A stretch of 64,000 nucleotides of DNA from Dirofilaria immitis (lineage: Eukaryota > Nematoda > Chromadorea > Rhabditida > Onchocercidae), in the NCBI GenBank assembly GCA_024305405.1, contig JAKNDB010000107.1:124001-188000 (forward strand). Direction: 5' to 3'. A model generated the notes under the pieces. The model did not search any database. It worked only from the letters and a program-made list of their open reading frames with translations, and was not told the DNA's origin. Position 1 is the stretch's first letter. Each line of letters starts with the position of its first letter. Below, piece after piece: positions 50,001 to 62,200 of the stretch. Made by a program: the position numbers and the translations under genes.

Positions 50001-53000
50001 AAGGTATTTAGATTGAAATTAAGGTGCAGCATATAAGTTTTCAGGAATTATAAGGTCATTTGATCAATTTGATTGATTTAAATAAAGTCTAGCTTTATAT
50101 GTTTGTGTCTTACGGCAATCAAGAAATTGTTGCATGACTGTGTTAGGATGGGGTAAACTTGTGCTTTACCTTTAATATGCTTTGTCAGCTGGTCTGAAAA
50201 GTAAAAAGTTCACACAAGTTACTGATTCGAGAATTCAACATATCTTAATGCATGCTTCGCCGCCTGAGTTCCTTCATCTCTCCAACTTTTCCTGTTTTGA
50301 GCCTTGTTTGGTACTTAATTCGTGCAAGTATCAACGGTTCGATAAATTTCGATAGGGAAATTCTGGTAGCTTAGGAGAAAAAAATGAAAGTGATGATATT
50401 ACTATTAAGTACAAGATATTTTCATAGTCGAATTATGTTTGTCTTCGATTTGAAGATTGGTTACAGCGGTACGATTTGAAGAATTTTGCTTTTTAGAAAG
50501 AATTTCACTTTTGGATTGAATCATGTCTCTCCGTTTTGAATTTTATAGATCCCAACATTGGCCAGAGCTTTTCCAGATGCTTGCACAATCATCCACTACA
50601 CCTGTACATCAGCCACTTATACTGCGAGCAAATTCAGCTAAAATGGCTGTAGATAAGGTTTGTTTTATATTGTTGTCGCTATTTTTTATTTCAAGCGAAT
50701 TATAGAGGAGATCCATTTCAGATATTGAGGCAACCGAATAATGCTGTAATAAATGTTCTTTTGAAATTGGCAAGTGGTAGCGGAGGATTGTTTACGTTTG
50801 ATTCTGTTTGTGCATCATTTTGTGCTGATGGTAATTTGACTTATTTCAGTTCGAAACTTGCGATGTTAGTTGTCCTCTTTTTTTTTCTTCAAGATTCGTT
50901 TTATTCTATGCAGAATTTTCATTAATGTGAGAATGTGCAGGATTATGGTTTATTATAGTAAGTTTTGTGATTCCTAATTTTTATTTAAGTTCACTTAAAA
51001 CCTTGACTAGAATTTTTTTCTTTTTTTTAAATAGGATAAATGGACAAAGTGAACGACCAGCAGAGGGTCTGGATATGGACGATGAACGTCAGCGCGCTCT
51101 TGCTTTTAACCTTTCGTTTATCTTATTAACGAGAATACGTTTTATATATGATGATCTCGTAAGTAATTTTTTCAGTATAAGAAGGATTTGCATATTTGCT
51201 GGTTTCTTTTAATTCCGTCATGTAATTTCAAAAAATTTTATAGAAACTAACATCAGTTTTATTATTTCGATTCAGTTTTTTATAGCGACCTAGTGAATTA
51301 GTGAATGGAACAGTTCGTGGGATAGATAATACCCAGTCATGCTTTTATAAATTTGCTTCACAATATGGTTGGACAGCAGCTGATAGTTGCTGCTTACCGA
51401 ATGCTTATACTAATGAACAAAGGCAGCATTCGTGGATCGTGTCAATATGTTGAAACGTGCACAACCGTTTTGGGATCCGAGAACGTGAGTTCTAGCTTCT
51501 CAATATTATTTGAAATAATTTGAAATATTTGGAATAAGGAATTATGTAAAATGTTTTAATTAAATTTCAGTTGTGTAAATGTGGATCGGTGATTTTAGGC
51601 AACGATTTAATGTCAGCATTCTTTCATTCGCACTTTTATTCGTATCATTTTGTAGAGTAAATTATGCTGAATTGATTGATTTTGTACCAGTGATTGGAGA
51701 GATTCTTTTGGACGATTTTAAGAAAACAAAATTTGAAAATTATGAGCATCTTCATGAAAATATCAAGGTAAGTATATTTTATTAAATTGAAACATCTTGG
51801 ACATATTATTCATTAAATGAAAAGGAACAGTACATGTTCTAAAGCTAATAGCTGCGATACGAATTGCGATCTATATTATGCGCTATTAAGATGGTGCTAT
51901 GTAAATTCATTTTGATGCTCTAACCTTAGTTTTAAAGAAAAAATTTGGTATCTTTGATGTATTAAATTGAAATCTGAACCTTTTGAGCAAATCTGAACCT
52001 TTATTTCAAGTAGATGCATTTAGTGATTGTACTGGATGAAATATCATAACACCACTTTTCATAATCAATAATTGATGTATCAGTTTGGAAGAAATTGCAG
52101 AATGTTTTACACGCTTTCGAGATGATGCTAATTTTATGATCGTTTGCTTAGTCCAATGGATGTGTTCACAGCCTGTAACCAATCCACGTCAGAGTTTAGT
52201 GAAATCTTTTATTCGAGCCCTTGAATATCCGCATCAGCTGAATCATACACAACAGGAACGGTACTGTTAGTTCTGTTTAAAATATTATTATAGCATTTTT
52301 GAGGTTAATGGTTTTAAATTCGATAAAATATGAAAATTTTATTGAAATTAAAAATTAATATTCTAGCATGGTGCTAACGTCAGCTACTTGTCGTCGTACG
52401 TTAGATGATCTTTCTATTTGCGACCGCTTACGTGATCCGAGATTTACATGGATTATAAACTGTGCAAAAAGAAAACTACCAACTGTACCATTCACATTGC
52501 CTGCTACGAATGCTCAGGTTTTCTTTTTCTCTAAATTTTGATCATTTCATAGAATTGCTTAAAATTTGCATTTTCTCTAACACATCATTTATAGTCATCG
52601 GATGCAGAAATGTTGAAGCAAGCATTTACTTATGCTCGACAGCAAGCCTGGGGATCTCCTAATGTTTTACAACTCGTTGACAGATGTAATAAGGCCGGCG
52701 TCGTTGAAAATTGGTGTATGGTAGGTATTCTCACTTTAATTAACGAGAAATTTGGAAAATAATTCCAATTCTTTTGTTTTTCCAAGCCAGTGAAATTTAT
52801 TCATTTCCGGTTTTCGCATCTGTTATGACGCGGTCATTTCTTCATATATAGTAATTATTGCATTCATATATAATCGATATATATCATATCATTCCGGAAA
52901 TTTTAGTAAGTACATAACAGCGAAACTTTTATTTTTATAGTTTTTTTTGATGCAAAAATTATCAGGTTTGGTTAAATGCTATGCTAAAGTTGTCAACAAA

Positions 53001-54268
53001 TGATGAAATGTTATGTGCTAGTGAATTATGCCTTGCTGCTGGTATTATGTCACCAGTGCCATGCATGCTCAGTTTTGCTCGCAGCATCACTGAATACATC
53101 TTCGAGCAGAATGTCGATTTTGGTGGAGTTTTGATTCTTGAATTCACTTGTCGATTAAAATTTGATTTTTCCTCAAATTTATTATTCGTTTTGATAATTT
53201 TTAGGTTGCGTGGAACCAAAAGCTTTGGTATCTGCACGATTTCTAGTGCACTGCTTACAACTTGCCATGCACGCATACTGGAGGCAACAAAAAGAACGGC
53301 AAACTCGAGTTATAAGAGGAGAGTGCATGGAAAGAAAAAGAAGTTGGTTTCTTATCATAGAACTTGTACTTAGTTTTGCCCAGCTCTCTTTTATAGATTT
53401 TTTGATCTTCGAAGACATTTTGGTATCGTTTTTATTTTTAAGGTGATGATGATGATGATGGCGAAACCGATCAGGGAAATCCTGTGGAGCGTTCTGTTTT
53501 AGTGATTTTTGAAAAATTTGTTCGTGAGACTAGAGCTGGACATTTGAAGGTAAAACTTAATTTGCGAGAGTTTGAAAGAAACTTCACGATGCAAAAATGC
53601 AGAAATTTTTACAAAATCAATATTCAAAAACGATTGCGGAACAGTAGTAGAGCATTGTTTCCGTTTTCTGCATTCTTTTTTTCGGTTATAAGGTTCTTGA
53701 TGATCTTTTATCTCAAAAAAAGAAATTTTCATCCTTATGAAGAGGTAATGTTTTCTGTGACTCGATGTATTATTATCGAGTCAACATACTAAGATGTTGA
53801 CTCGATAATTTTTCCACTAATTTTTTTGATCAGCTCATGATTTCTTCTTATCCCCATTTTGTTTAACATTTTTTCTCATCGGGTTTAGCTATAAATGCGA
53901 AATTATTCGTTACAGAGTACAATCACATTTATATATCATTTTGTGGTATCGTTGGCTACTGCACCACCGAATGCAGCTACTCGAAGAATAATTGAACTTC
54001 TTCCGAATGATCTGGTTTGTAAAATTTAAGTTTAAATTAAGAAATTGGTTGGAAAATTATTAGGCATACTGTTTTGAATTGTTTCACTACAGCATGTTTT
54101 ATATATTATTATCAAACATCTTTTATTTAGATGTTGAATTTGGCCTGTCTCGATCCACACACTTTTAATTTGGATCTCTATCTACCACTCATGAATTTGT
54201 GTGATATCGCCAAAACAAAGAGTGCACTCCAGTTCACATGCCTTTTAAGGAAACTTGGCGGTTTTTGA
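47088..54268 (+). CDS. MED24: Mediator complex subunit 24 (MED24)
   Basis: MED24 is a tail-module subunit of Mediator, linking activators to RNA polymerase II in the nucleus. About 25 exons add up to roughly 1,060 codons (human MED24 is 989): 47088-47120, 47377-47557, 47814-47905, 48124-48236, 48338-48540, 48929-49080, 49250-49410, 49525-49689, 49901-50003, 50189-50321, 50549-50657, 50722-50864, 51035-51158, 51286-51484, 51571-51588 (an 18-nt microexon), 51656-51767, 52084-52260, 52367-52517, 52595-52720, 52966-53122, 53205-53342, 53443-53549, 53693-53744, 53916-54014 and 54131-54268. Family anchors: VIAEFRQFSREYCIEALATI near the N-terminus, SKFVRALLYIHEHIGA, DPRT-CVNVDRVNYAELIDF, and the C-terminal IAKTKSALQFTCLLRKLGGF. 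The first ATG exon (MDKFVLKGWSK) is likely but less sure. One-base frame corrections are needed at about 49330, 51423, 52084 and 53715. Confidence 0.88.
53772..53809. repeat. Perfect 16-bp hairpin in a MED24 intron
   Basis: ATTATCGAGTCAACAT (53772-53787), loop ACTAAG, then its exact reverse complement (53794-53809). It lies about 30 bp after the donor of exon 53693-53744 and is followed by a T-rich stretch. Confidence 0.95.
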
Positions 54269-54589
54269 AGTATGCTGATTAATGTATTGTTAATTTCATT
54301 CTGAAAGCGTTATGTTTTTGATGTTAAAATTGTAACGAAATAGAGTATAAATTAAGATTATAAATATTTGTTAAAATTCATTTTTCTTAAGAGTAGCTGC
54401 AAGATCAGATGCATACTACATATAAGAATTATCCGGCAGGTGCACAATATTTTCACTCTTACATTTGAAATCCATGAATTTAGCCCGGTTTGGGTTTATT
54501 CAATTTCGGGTCGCTGTATTTCATATTAAGAATTCTGTCTTAGCCTCCAAAACTTGATTCTCAAGAAACCCAGACGTCCATAACAAATG

Positions 54590-54807
54590 AATGAATTGCT
54601 TGCTTCTTCCTCCTTCGCTTATGCTGAAGCACTGAGCGGCACTACCGGCTGCAGAAGTGCTACCGAAACACCTCGCAGGAGGACACCCTCAACATCAGGT
54701 CGAGACATGTTCTGTCCTAATAGTTAGTTCAGGATCAAGAGAAAAAGAGCGAAGCCACCTTCACCCACAGTCTCGCTGTGCCACGCTCTACCCTGACTCA
54801 CCGTCGG
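54590..54807. other. G+C-rich flank downstream of U1
   Basis: Much richer in G+C than the rest of the window. It continues the U1 region on the minus strand with short stems (for example cggcactaccggctg and cacagtctcgctgtg). It may hold the 3' processing signal of U1 or another structured RNA. No tRNA, 5S, U2, U4, U5 or U6 signature was recognised. Confidence 0.5.
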
Positions 54808-54975
54808 CGGGGAGCGGCGCGATCGTCTGTCCCCAAACGCAAAAATTATGCTGTTGGCGAGTCCCAACTCGAGACTGCCACACGGGTCAATCGTTGCCCG
54901 TAAGTGCAATGGGCCGACCTCACCGTGGAGTACTCGCCTTCGTGATCGCGAGTCACCTCCCAGCCAAGTAAGTTT
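54808..54975 (-). ncRNA. U1 spliceosomal snRNA with altered 5' recognition sequence
   Basis: U1 snRNA pairs with 5' splice sites. The minus strand shows every U1 landmark in order over about 168 nt: 5' end AAACTTACTTGGCTGGG; stem-loop I with the U1-70K loop GATCACGAAG; stem-loop II with the U1A loop ATTGCACT; stem-loop III; an Sm site ATAATTTTTG; and a 3' stem GGGGACAGACGATCGCGCC closing with GCTCCCC. Metazoan U1 begins AUACUUACCUG; here position 9 is U rather than C (ACUUACUUG), and position 2 is A. The rest is intact, so this looks like a functional variant and not a decayed copy. Position 9 pairs with base -1 of the intron donor. The gene lies between MED24 and Otx B. Exact ends are approximate. 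Confidence 0.88.
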
Positions 54976-55110
54976 AATCGACAAGCACAAACTTCTCATC
55001 ATTTCTTCTTGCTCATCATTCCCGACGGGATACACTCTTCGCAATTTGCCATCTTTCTTTGCTTCTCTATTCGCACGGGCGTCTGTTTACTTTTTCTTCC
55101 ATTCTCTTTT
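54976..55110 (-). promoter_or_regulatory. Probable U1 promoter region
   Basis: The 60-100 bp upstream of the U1 start (on the minus strand) remain richer in G+C and contain gagtgtatcccgtcgggaat, a position where a proximal sequence element would be expected. The element itself is not recognised. Confidence 0.35.
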
Positions 55111-57136
55111 TCTCTCTTCTCTCCCCGAGATACCGCACCTTCCAATAATATTTCGCAAATACATGGAATTGTTTTAGTACACTTCTCTCAAATAACTAAA
55201 AAATGCTTTTTAAAATTTGCATAAAGAATTTATGGCATTGTGCCATATGATTAGATTCCTGTTAGTGGAAGGACTTATTGGCTTGGAAAAGTGCCAATAC
55301 TTCACAATATCAACATGTATTATATCATAGATAAACTTAACTAATATTAACATACATGATAAGTTTCCTTTTCTCCACTTTAATTTACTTAAAGGTTTCA
55401 AGATATAATCTTCTCACTGTAAAGGTCATTCTCTCAATTCATAACATAAGTGGAAAACTACTTTCTTGTTTATGACTTGACATGGCAATTTTTACCGTAC
55501 AAAATGTCGAGTATCTCGAATCCTTAAGTTGAATACCATTTGGTTAATTATCTCCTTTAATGAAAAGGTCAAAGGTTATCATCAATTGCTACCGTTGTTG
55601 TTACTGGACATTATGGTCAAACTAGCAATTTGCAAACAGTTTATTATTGTTCAATGTTAGCCATAAGTGGTACTTATTTAACAATAGTCGAATGAAAAAA
55701 TCGCTATTAAAATCTAACGAAAGTCTTTATCATCTGAATTATAACTAGCAAAGAATTTTAGAATAACTGTAAGAATGTTATGAAATGCTTACAATCATTT
55801 AGTAATCATATTCATGGAAATTATGAAGATTTTAAAATGTAATTCCTAACTTATTAACAATATAAGCCAAATATTCCTCTTTTGAAGATGATTTGATATT
55901 AAACTATTATATTCAATGTATATTCATTAATTGAATGAATAATGATAATTTAAAAATGTTTGGTTTTGTATAGCAACATATTTCAGAAGTTTGAAACTGA
56001 TATATCTGATTCTGTGGAATCGAATACTACTTTTCAATAAAAATATTAGTGAGACGCATCTTTAACAAGAAATTGCCATTTGGGAAATTTTCAAAATTTT
56101 GACTTCTTCATATATATAGAACGATGTGAAATTCTTATTCTTATGTTGCTAAATCCATTTGTTAAATATTTTACATCTAATCAATAATGCATCAAATAAA
56201 TTAGCAAATATCAATAAGTTGTTATGAAAGGATCAATCAATCAATCATTTTTACTATTTATTTATTTTTCTGATCGAACTTAAAGTACAGTTTATTTTCA
56301 AATCACTATCTGTTTTTTTTTGAAAAACTGGATAGTATTATTATGAATTACACAACAATATTAGCATAGAAAATAATAACTTGCTAAGTATTATACGCAA
56401 TAATTCGATTTGGAAAAAGAAAGAATCCTATTTAAAAAGAATCGTAATAACTTCATAGTTTTATCTATTCAAATCATATAATATGTAAAAATATTAATAA
56501 ATTATAGCAATTAGACATAGAAGAATTAAAATGAGAATTTTCGATGTAAATGACTAATTTTCTTGCCTATCTTGCCTTTTTGAAATTATATTCAAAATTC
56601 ACCGAGTTTATACTTATTCCAGCAATATTTATTTTATAGATGCCATTTGAATTTTCTGAAAATATCCTTTCCATATAATGGTAATATGTTTTAGTAGCAT
56701 TTGATTATAGAATTCAGGTTGATTGAAGATGAAATGATAATAGAATGATGAAAAATCATGGAAATAAAACATCTATCTTAATTAAGCAATTTTAGGTCAA
56801 CTACAAACAGGATGTAATTTAATTGAGATAACATCATTTTGTAATGCATCCTAAAATAGCAAGTTATGTGTATTATTTTCCCATCAATTTTTAAAAATGC
56901 AATTCGTAACTTTTCCAAATAAAATATGCAATGGGATGAACAGATTCTCATTGAAATCAATGTCATGTCAAAAGGTAGACGAATTAGTTGTTAATAGGAA
57001 TCAGAAGAACAATGGGCTGAAATAGACGAAGAATTTTTAATACTTTCAGATTCAGCATGATTCTCGTAATAACATTTCTCTTCTCTCTTTATCCTTTTCG
57101 AGACTGTTTCCATTCATTGATAATATAGGATGTTGG
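55111..57136. other. Intergenic stretch between U1 and Otx B
   Basis: AT-rich, no exons recognised on either strand. Confidence 0.6.
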
Positions 57137-59231
57137 CTATCTGGGTCCAAAGAAGTACTGATGTGCAGAATAAGCGGATACTGGACAATTTTGGTTGTAA
57201 GCGGTCGCTGCAGCAGCAGCCTGATAGCTGTTATAGGTATTATTATATGCTGCAGCTGCACTACTGTCTAACATTTGTTGATAATACTGATGGCTGCTGT
57301 AGAAATATGAATTTAAATCCTGTGGATGTGGATAAGGCGGTGGCAGTGTCATCTGATGTAAAGATAATGATGTTGTCGAAGTAGATGATAATGATGAAGT
57401 TGTAATTGACACTGCTGGAAATGTCTGCAAATAGCGTAACTTAATAATGAAGTTAAGAAACTGTTTTAATAGTAAAAAATTCAGTAAACTAACTTTAACT
57501 TAATTTCTAATTCAAATTCAATTTCTGATTCTTTATAATACTAAAATATAATAAATTAAAACTGCGATGATCACGTGTTACGTGAGTCCTCTCGATGCAA
57601 CTTCTTGTGACATAATTTCTAAGGACAGAAATTTCTCGTTTTTTTTGTATTCAACATCTAAGCCTGATAGATGGTCGGTAGTTTTCCACACTAATTATAT
57701 CAACGAAATAATCATAAATACTGATATTAATATTTCAATTATTTACCGGATTTTCCATACAACTTGGCCATAAGTTTTCTGTTACCTCAGGACTCCTTGA
57801 TAATGATCGATTTGTAGAACATGAAGCCTGTTCTTTGTCTTCTATCTTTTCTGCCTTTATTGAATTTTTTAGATTGCAATGTAAACTTTTGGAATTTTTT
57901 GGGCTGAAAATGCATACATTTTTTTAACGAAAATGTCATTGGAATCTTCAATAAATAGGTAACACTCAGAAGAATTTAAAATCGAGCAATAACTACCTCC
58001 TTAAAAATTATGCTCCAACTAGAAGTTTCTTTGATTTCATATTTCACAATGCCAGCAACTGGGCTACTGCTTACTTGGTCTCAGGTTCACTGGCAAATTG
58101 TCCCATAGATTTTGGTGACACTGTAGATTCTTTCGTTTCATCTGAAACTTCCTTCATTGGGTTACTCATGGAATCTGCATCAATACTGTTCAGGCCAGCA
58201 GTATTTGTAATACCACATGAAGAAGATGAGCTAGCATTGATAATTGTCTGTGATCCTTTTGGCCTTTGCCTTTCCTGTTGTCGTTGCTTGGCACGTCGAT
58301 TCTTAAACCATACCTGGATTGTAAAATTAAAAATAACATATTGTATTGATCACATACTATAATCTATAATATCGGTTTCATACTCAATTAATTAATTAAT
58401 TACTTTCCCGATATAACTATAAATGTTATTAATGAATTTGTCAATATCTCTTGTTTGAAGACTTATTCTGATTAGCATATTATATATATACGGTAAGTAG
58501 TTCTTTAAATAAAAGAAACTTATAGCAAAACATTGACTATTGTTGCTTTTATTGTTTTTGCATATCAGGTGATTACCTATTGTTATATTTTAGCAAAGTT
58601 CACATAAATCGAATGATTGGCAAATAATGGCAGATGCTCGCCAGAAATAGAATATCTATTTTCGGTAACTTTTGAATGATAATAATATATCTATCATTCA
58701 ATTACATTATATTTATAAATATTCGATTTTTATTTGTAGAAAATAAAGCATTATTTCTCGACGAAAAATAATTTTAAATTGATTGTAAGTAAATGATAGA
58801 AGCAAAATGATTGTGATAGTCGGATGATTAAATTAAAGTAATATGGAACCTGTATTCGACTTTCTTGCAATTGTATTTGCTCAGCAATCTTCTCTCTGGT
58901 AAATACATCCGGATAATGAGTTGTAGCAAATAGATTTTCTAGAATCTCAAGTTGTTGTCTGTTAAATGTTGTTCGTTCTCTTCGATTTTTCCGAGGAATT
59001 ATTCCTGAAAATGCGAAAAACTATAATCGAATTTATTTACCTAAATGCAACAAAATTTTGAAAATGATTATAAATAAAATTGAACAAACCATTTGAATAA
59101 TTATTGGTAAACATTCCCATTGGTGTCATTGGATGTATGGGAGAATAACCAAAAGTTGGTGCAGTATTTGTGGTACCGGAAGGACATGATAAATGAGCAT
59201 ATGGATTAAATGGTACCGCACCATACACCAT
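57137..59231 (-). CDS. Otx-type K50 homeobox transcription factor B
   Basis: Five exons join in phase: 59231-59090, 59004-58850, 58313-58075, 57903-57747 and 57424-57137, giving 326 residues with no defect. The homeodomain (residues about 53-112) reads [19 protein letters not shown], then [26 protein letters not shown] and, after the intron, [16 protein letters not shown]. Lysine at position 50 gives Otx-type specificity for TAATCC. The N-terminus is Pro/Thr/Tyr-rich ([13 protein letters not shown]); the linker is Ser-rich and acidic ([14 protein letters not shown]); and the C-terminus is Ser/Thr- then Tyr/Ala-rich, ending QYFFGPR, a typical activation-domain composition. It shares the RIQ|VWF intron and orientation with gene A. 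The pair resembles C. elegans ceh-36/ceh-37, although I cannot assign which is which. Confidence 0.93.
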
Positions 59232-62200
59232 TTGATCTATGATAATTTTATCTTGAACAATATCAAAATCATAAAAAGTTTTCCAACTTGAGCAACATAT
59301 AAAAAGCAATTCAACGATTCATAATATTATATCTTATATGCAAATATCGTTCTAACCTTATCAAGTTTTGGTTTTCAAACTTTCAAAACTACTCTTAATT
59401 CTATCATTATCTATTCATATCATTTGCATTGTGTATTAATTTCTTTTGCAAAAATTTTGGATACTATTTTTGATACCAAAACAATTTACTATTCTCGAAG
59501 AACATTCATCGTATATGTTATAACAAACTGATAAATTTAATTATCATACCATTTTATTCTTTATCAATGCTCTCAAATAAAAGTATATTTATTTACTTTA
59601 TATGAATAAATGTGCTCTAATGCTCAATTATCATTTACTTACATTGCTACTATCTAAAATAAACAAAACGATAATATTAGTAAAGCATTATTATATGCAG
59701 GATACAGATTGCATAATATATACATACATTCATGATTGCATGATAAATAGTAACCAATATAAATAAACATAAAATTGATCTACGAAAACTATTACATAAA
59801 CTAATCAACATAAAAATCGAGAGTATAGTGTGTAAATGATATTGCTCATCTTCTTCTTCTCAAGATGAAGATTATCATTTCTCATTTTTATAGTTAAATA
59901 TAAAATCTATGCAATATTATTAAAAATGACGAAATTTATTTTTGATAATTTGAATAATGAAATAAAAATTGATCAATTGATCAATCAGTTAATCAATCAA
60001 TTAATCAATCAGCTGATCAATTTTATTTCCCACTATTGAAATTTAAAAATTTTCCATTAAAATGTTTATTATACAAAGAATGAAATTGAAAAGTATGAAT
60101 AGGATAAGAAAGGAAAAAAAAGAAGAGGTAAAAATACTCATTAATGCTTATTTTTCTATCATTTAAAATTTAACTTTAAAATTTGATTTTTTTTTTTTTA
60201 AATTGCAATGAAATTAGAAATCATTGTATCCTATAGAACTAACTCATCGATATTATCATCAATTTAAAAAGATTATTTAGTTAATTAATTTTTATATCAT
60301 CTCTCTAATAAATAAATACTATATTTATATTTATCTTAAATCATTGTAATTACCTATCTTATATATTCGAATTTTGGAATTAGAATTAATTTGAGATGAT
60401 AAATCATCAATTGAAGTAAATAAAAGTGCAATGTAATTTTTGCAAAATAAAAAAAAAAAAAAACGATATTTGCAAAATGATAAAATTATTTTGATTTTTG
60501 AGAACTATTTTAAATATCAAAATGATAAAGGCAATTTTGTATATAAGAAATAAAATATATTTTTATTTTTAATTTTTGATAAATAATACTGTAAATATAT
60601 TTTATCATAAAAGAGATTATTTAAAAAAAAAATTTGAAATTTATATCAAACTGAATTAAACAAAAGTAATTTTTCATTAAATTTTAATTAAAATTAATGA
60701 ATTTATTTGAAAAAAATGTATTAAATTTGAAAAAATTAAAAAAATTTTTGCATTTATAATAAACGAATTCAAATTTTTGCTATAAATTAGACAAAATTCA
60801 TTAAAAATTTCATAAATTATTTATTTGAATTATATAATAATTAAAAGATTTCAAATAATCAAATATCATTTGCCTATTATATATCAAATAAAAATATCAT
60901 CCATAAATTGAATATATTTATTTTATAGACAATATTTATGATGTCTATTTTTGTCTAATCCTTTTTGACTGACCGTTTTTAGAGGATAATAATTTAATTA
61001 AGAAAATAAATAAATAAATAAGAAATTAAGCTGGCAACTTATCCAAGGTGGTGCAATCATTAAGAACTGATTTCGGAGGCGGAGCATAGCATTGATCATT
61101 TACTTACAGCAACCAATAAGCGATAGCATTATTAATACCGTATTATTGCTATAAAGTTATAAGCTATTTTAAATGAAAATGCTTTAAGGAAGTTGGCTTA
61201 TTAATTTAAAAGAAATTTAATAATAAAGAGTATTAACTACCTAAAAAAAAAAAGTTGCTAATATAAAATGCTCATATGCTAAATCCATCATTTCCTTTTC
61301 TTCTCTTTTCCTCCTTTTTCATCTTAGCTCCTCATTTTTTCCTCTTTCTTTTCTCGTTTTTGCATTCTCCTCTCTCTCTTTCTCTCTCTCTTTTATTTTA
61401 ATCATCTACAAGATAATCGTTATTTAAAAGCTTATCAAATGAGTAGAGATATGCTACTTAATATCATTCTATCTCATTTTTCATTTGTTATCACAATAAA
61501 AATTTTCGAGACAATTTTGTTTTTGTATTAATATTAATTCGAATAAAAAAGTTCTGATTAAAGATAAGAAATTGTTAAAATGATAGATGATATATATCAT
61601 TTTATTATATCTTCATCAAACAATACAAATCCGAAAAAGAAATAAGCAATAGCATATACATAAGCTTTCATCACCATGGAAATTAATTCTATAATTCTGA
61701 ATGCTCATATTGTTATTATCTGTTTTAAATTCTGTGAAAGAAGAGGAGAAAACGGAAGCAATAAATGAAATGATTTTTGGATCAATGTTAAATTAATATA
61801 TATTAATGAATGCAAAATTGCTATAATGAGCATTTTTCATTTTATAATTACAAAAGATGAGAATGGATAATACCGATAAGTAATAATCATTTAGTATTTT
61901 CACTCTTTTAATACCACTAAATCTATTAGATCTTAGTTTTATAGCATTAATAATTTTTATACTCACTTAAGAATCAATCAAAATAAAATAGAGCTTTCGT
62001 TTTTTTTATTATAAAAATTAGCATAATAAGCATATGAATTTTTGATAATCGGATTTAATGCTTAATCGTATCATCGAACAATTGAGAAGATAATTCAGCG
62101 ATCATATTTTTTTCATTATAAATCTGTTCTGCAATTTTTTTTATTTTTAGAAACTCTAAAAATAAATGAAAAAATATTCAGAAATATTCATGAAGGCAAA

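Noticed and set aside
52962..53418. Minus-strand frames over MED24 exons
   Set aside because: They are antisense to in-phase, family-matching MED24 exons.
54657..55044. 100-codon frames on both strands in the G+C-rich patch
   Set aside because: They overlap the U1 snRNA; they are open only because the patch is poor in A+T.
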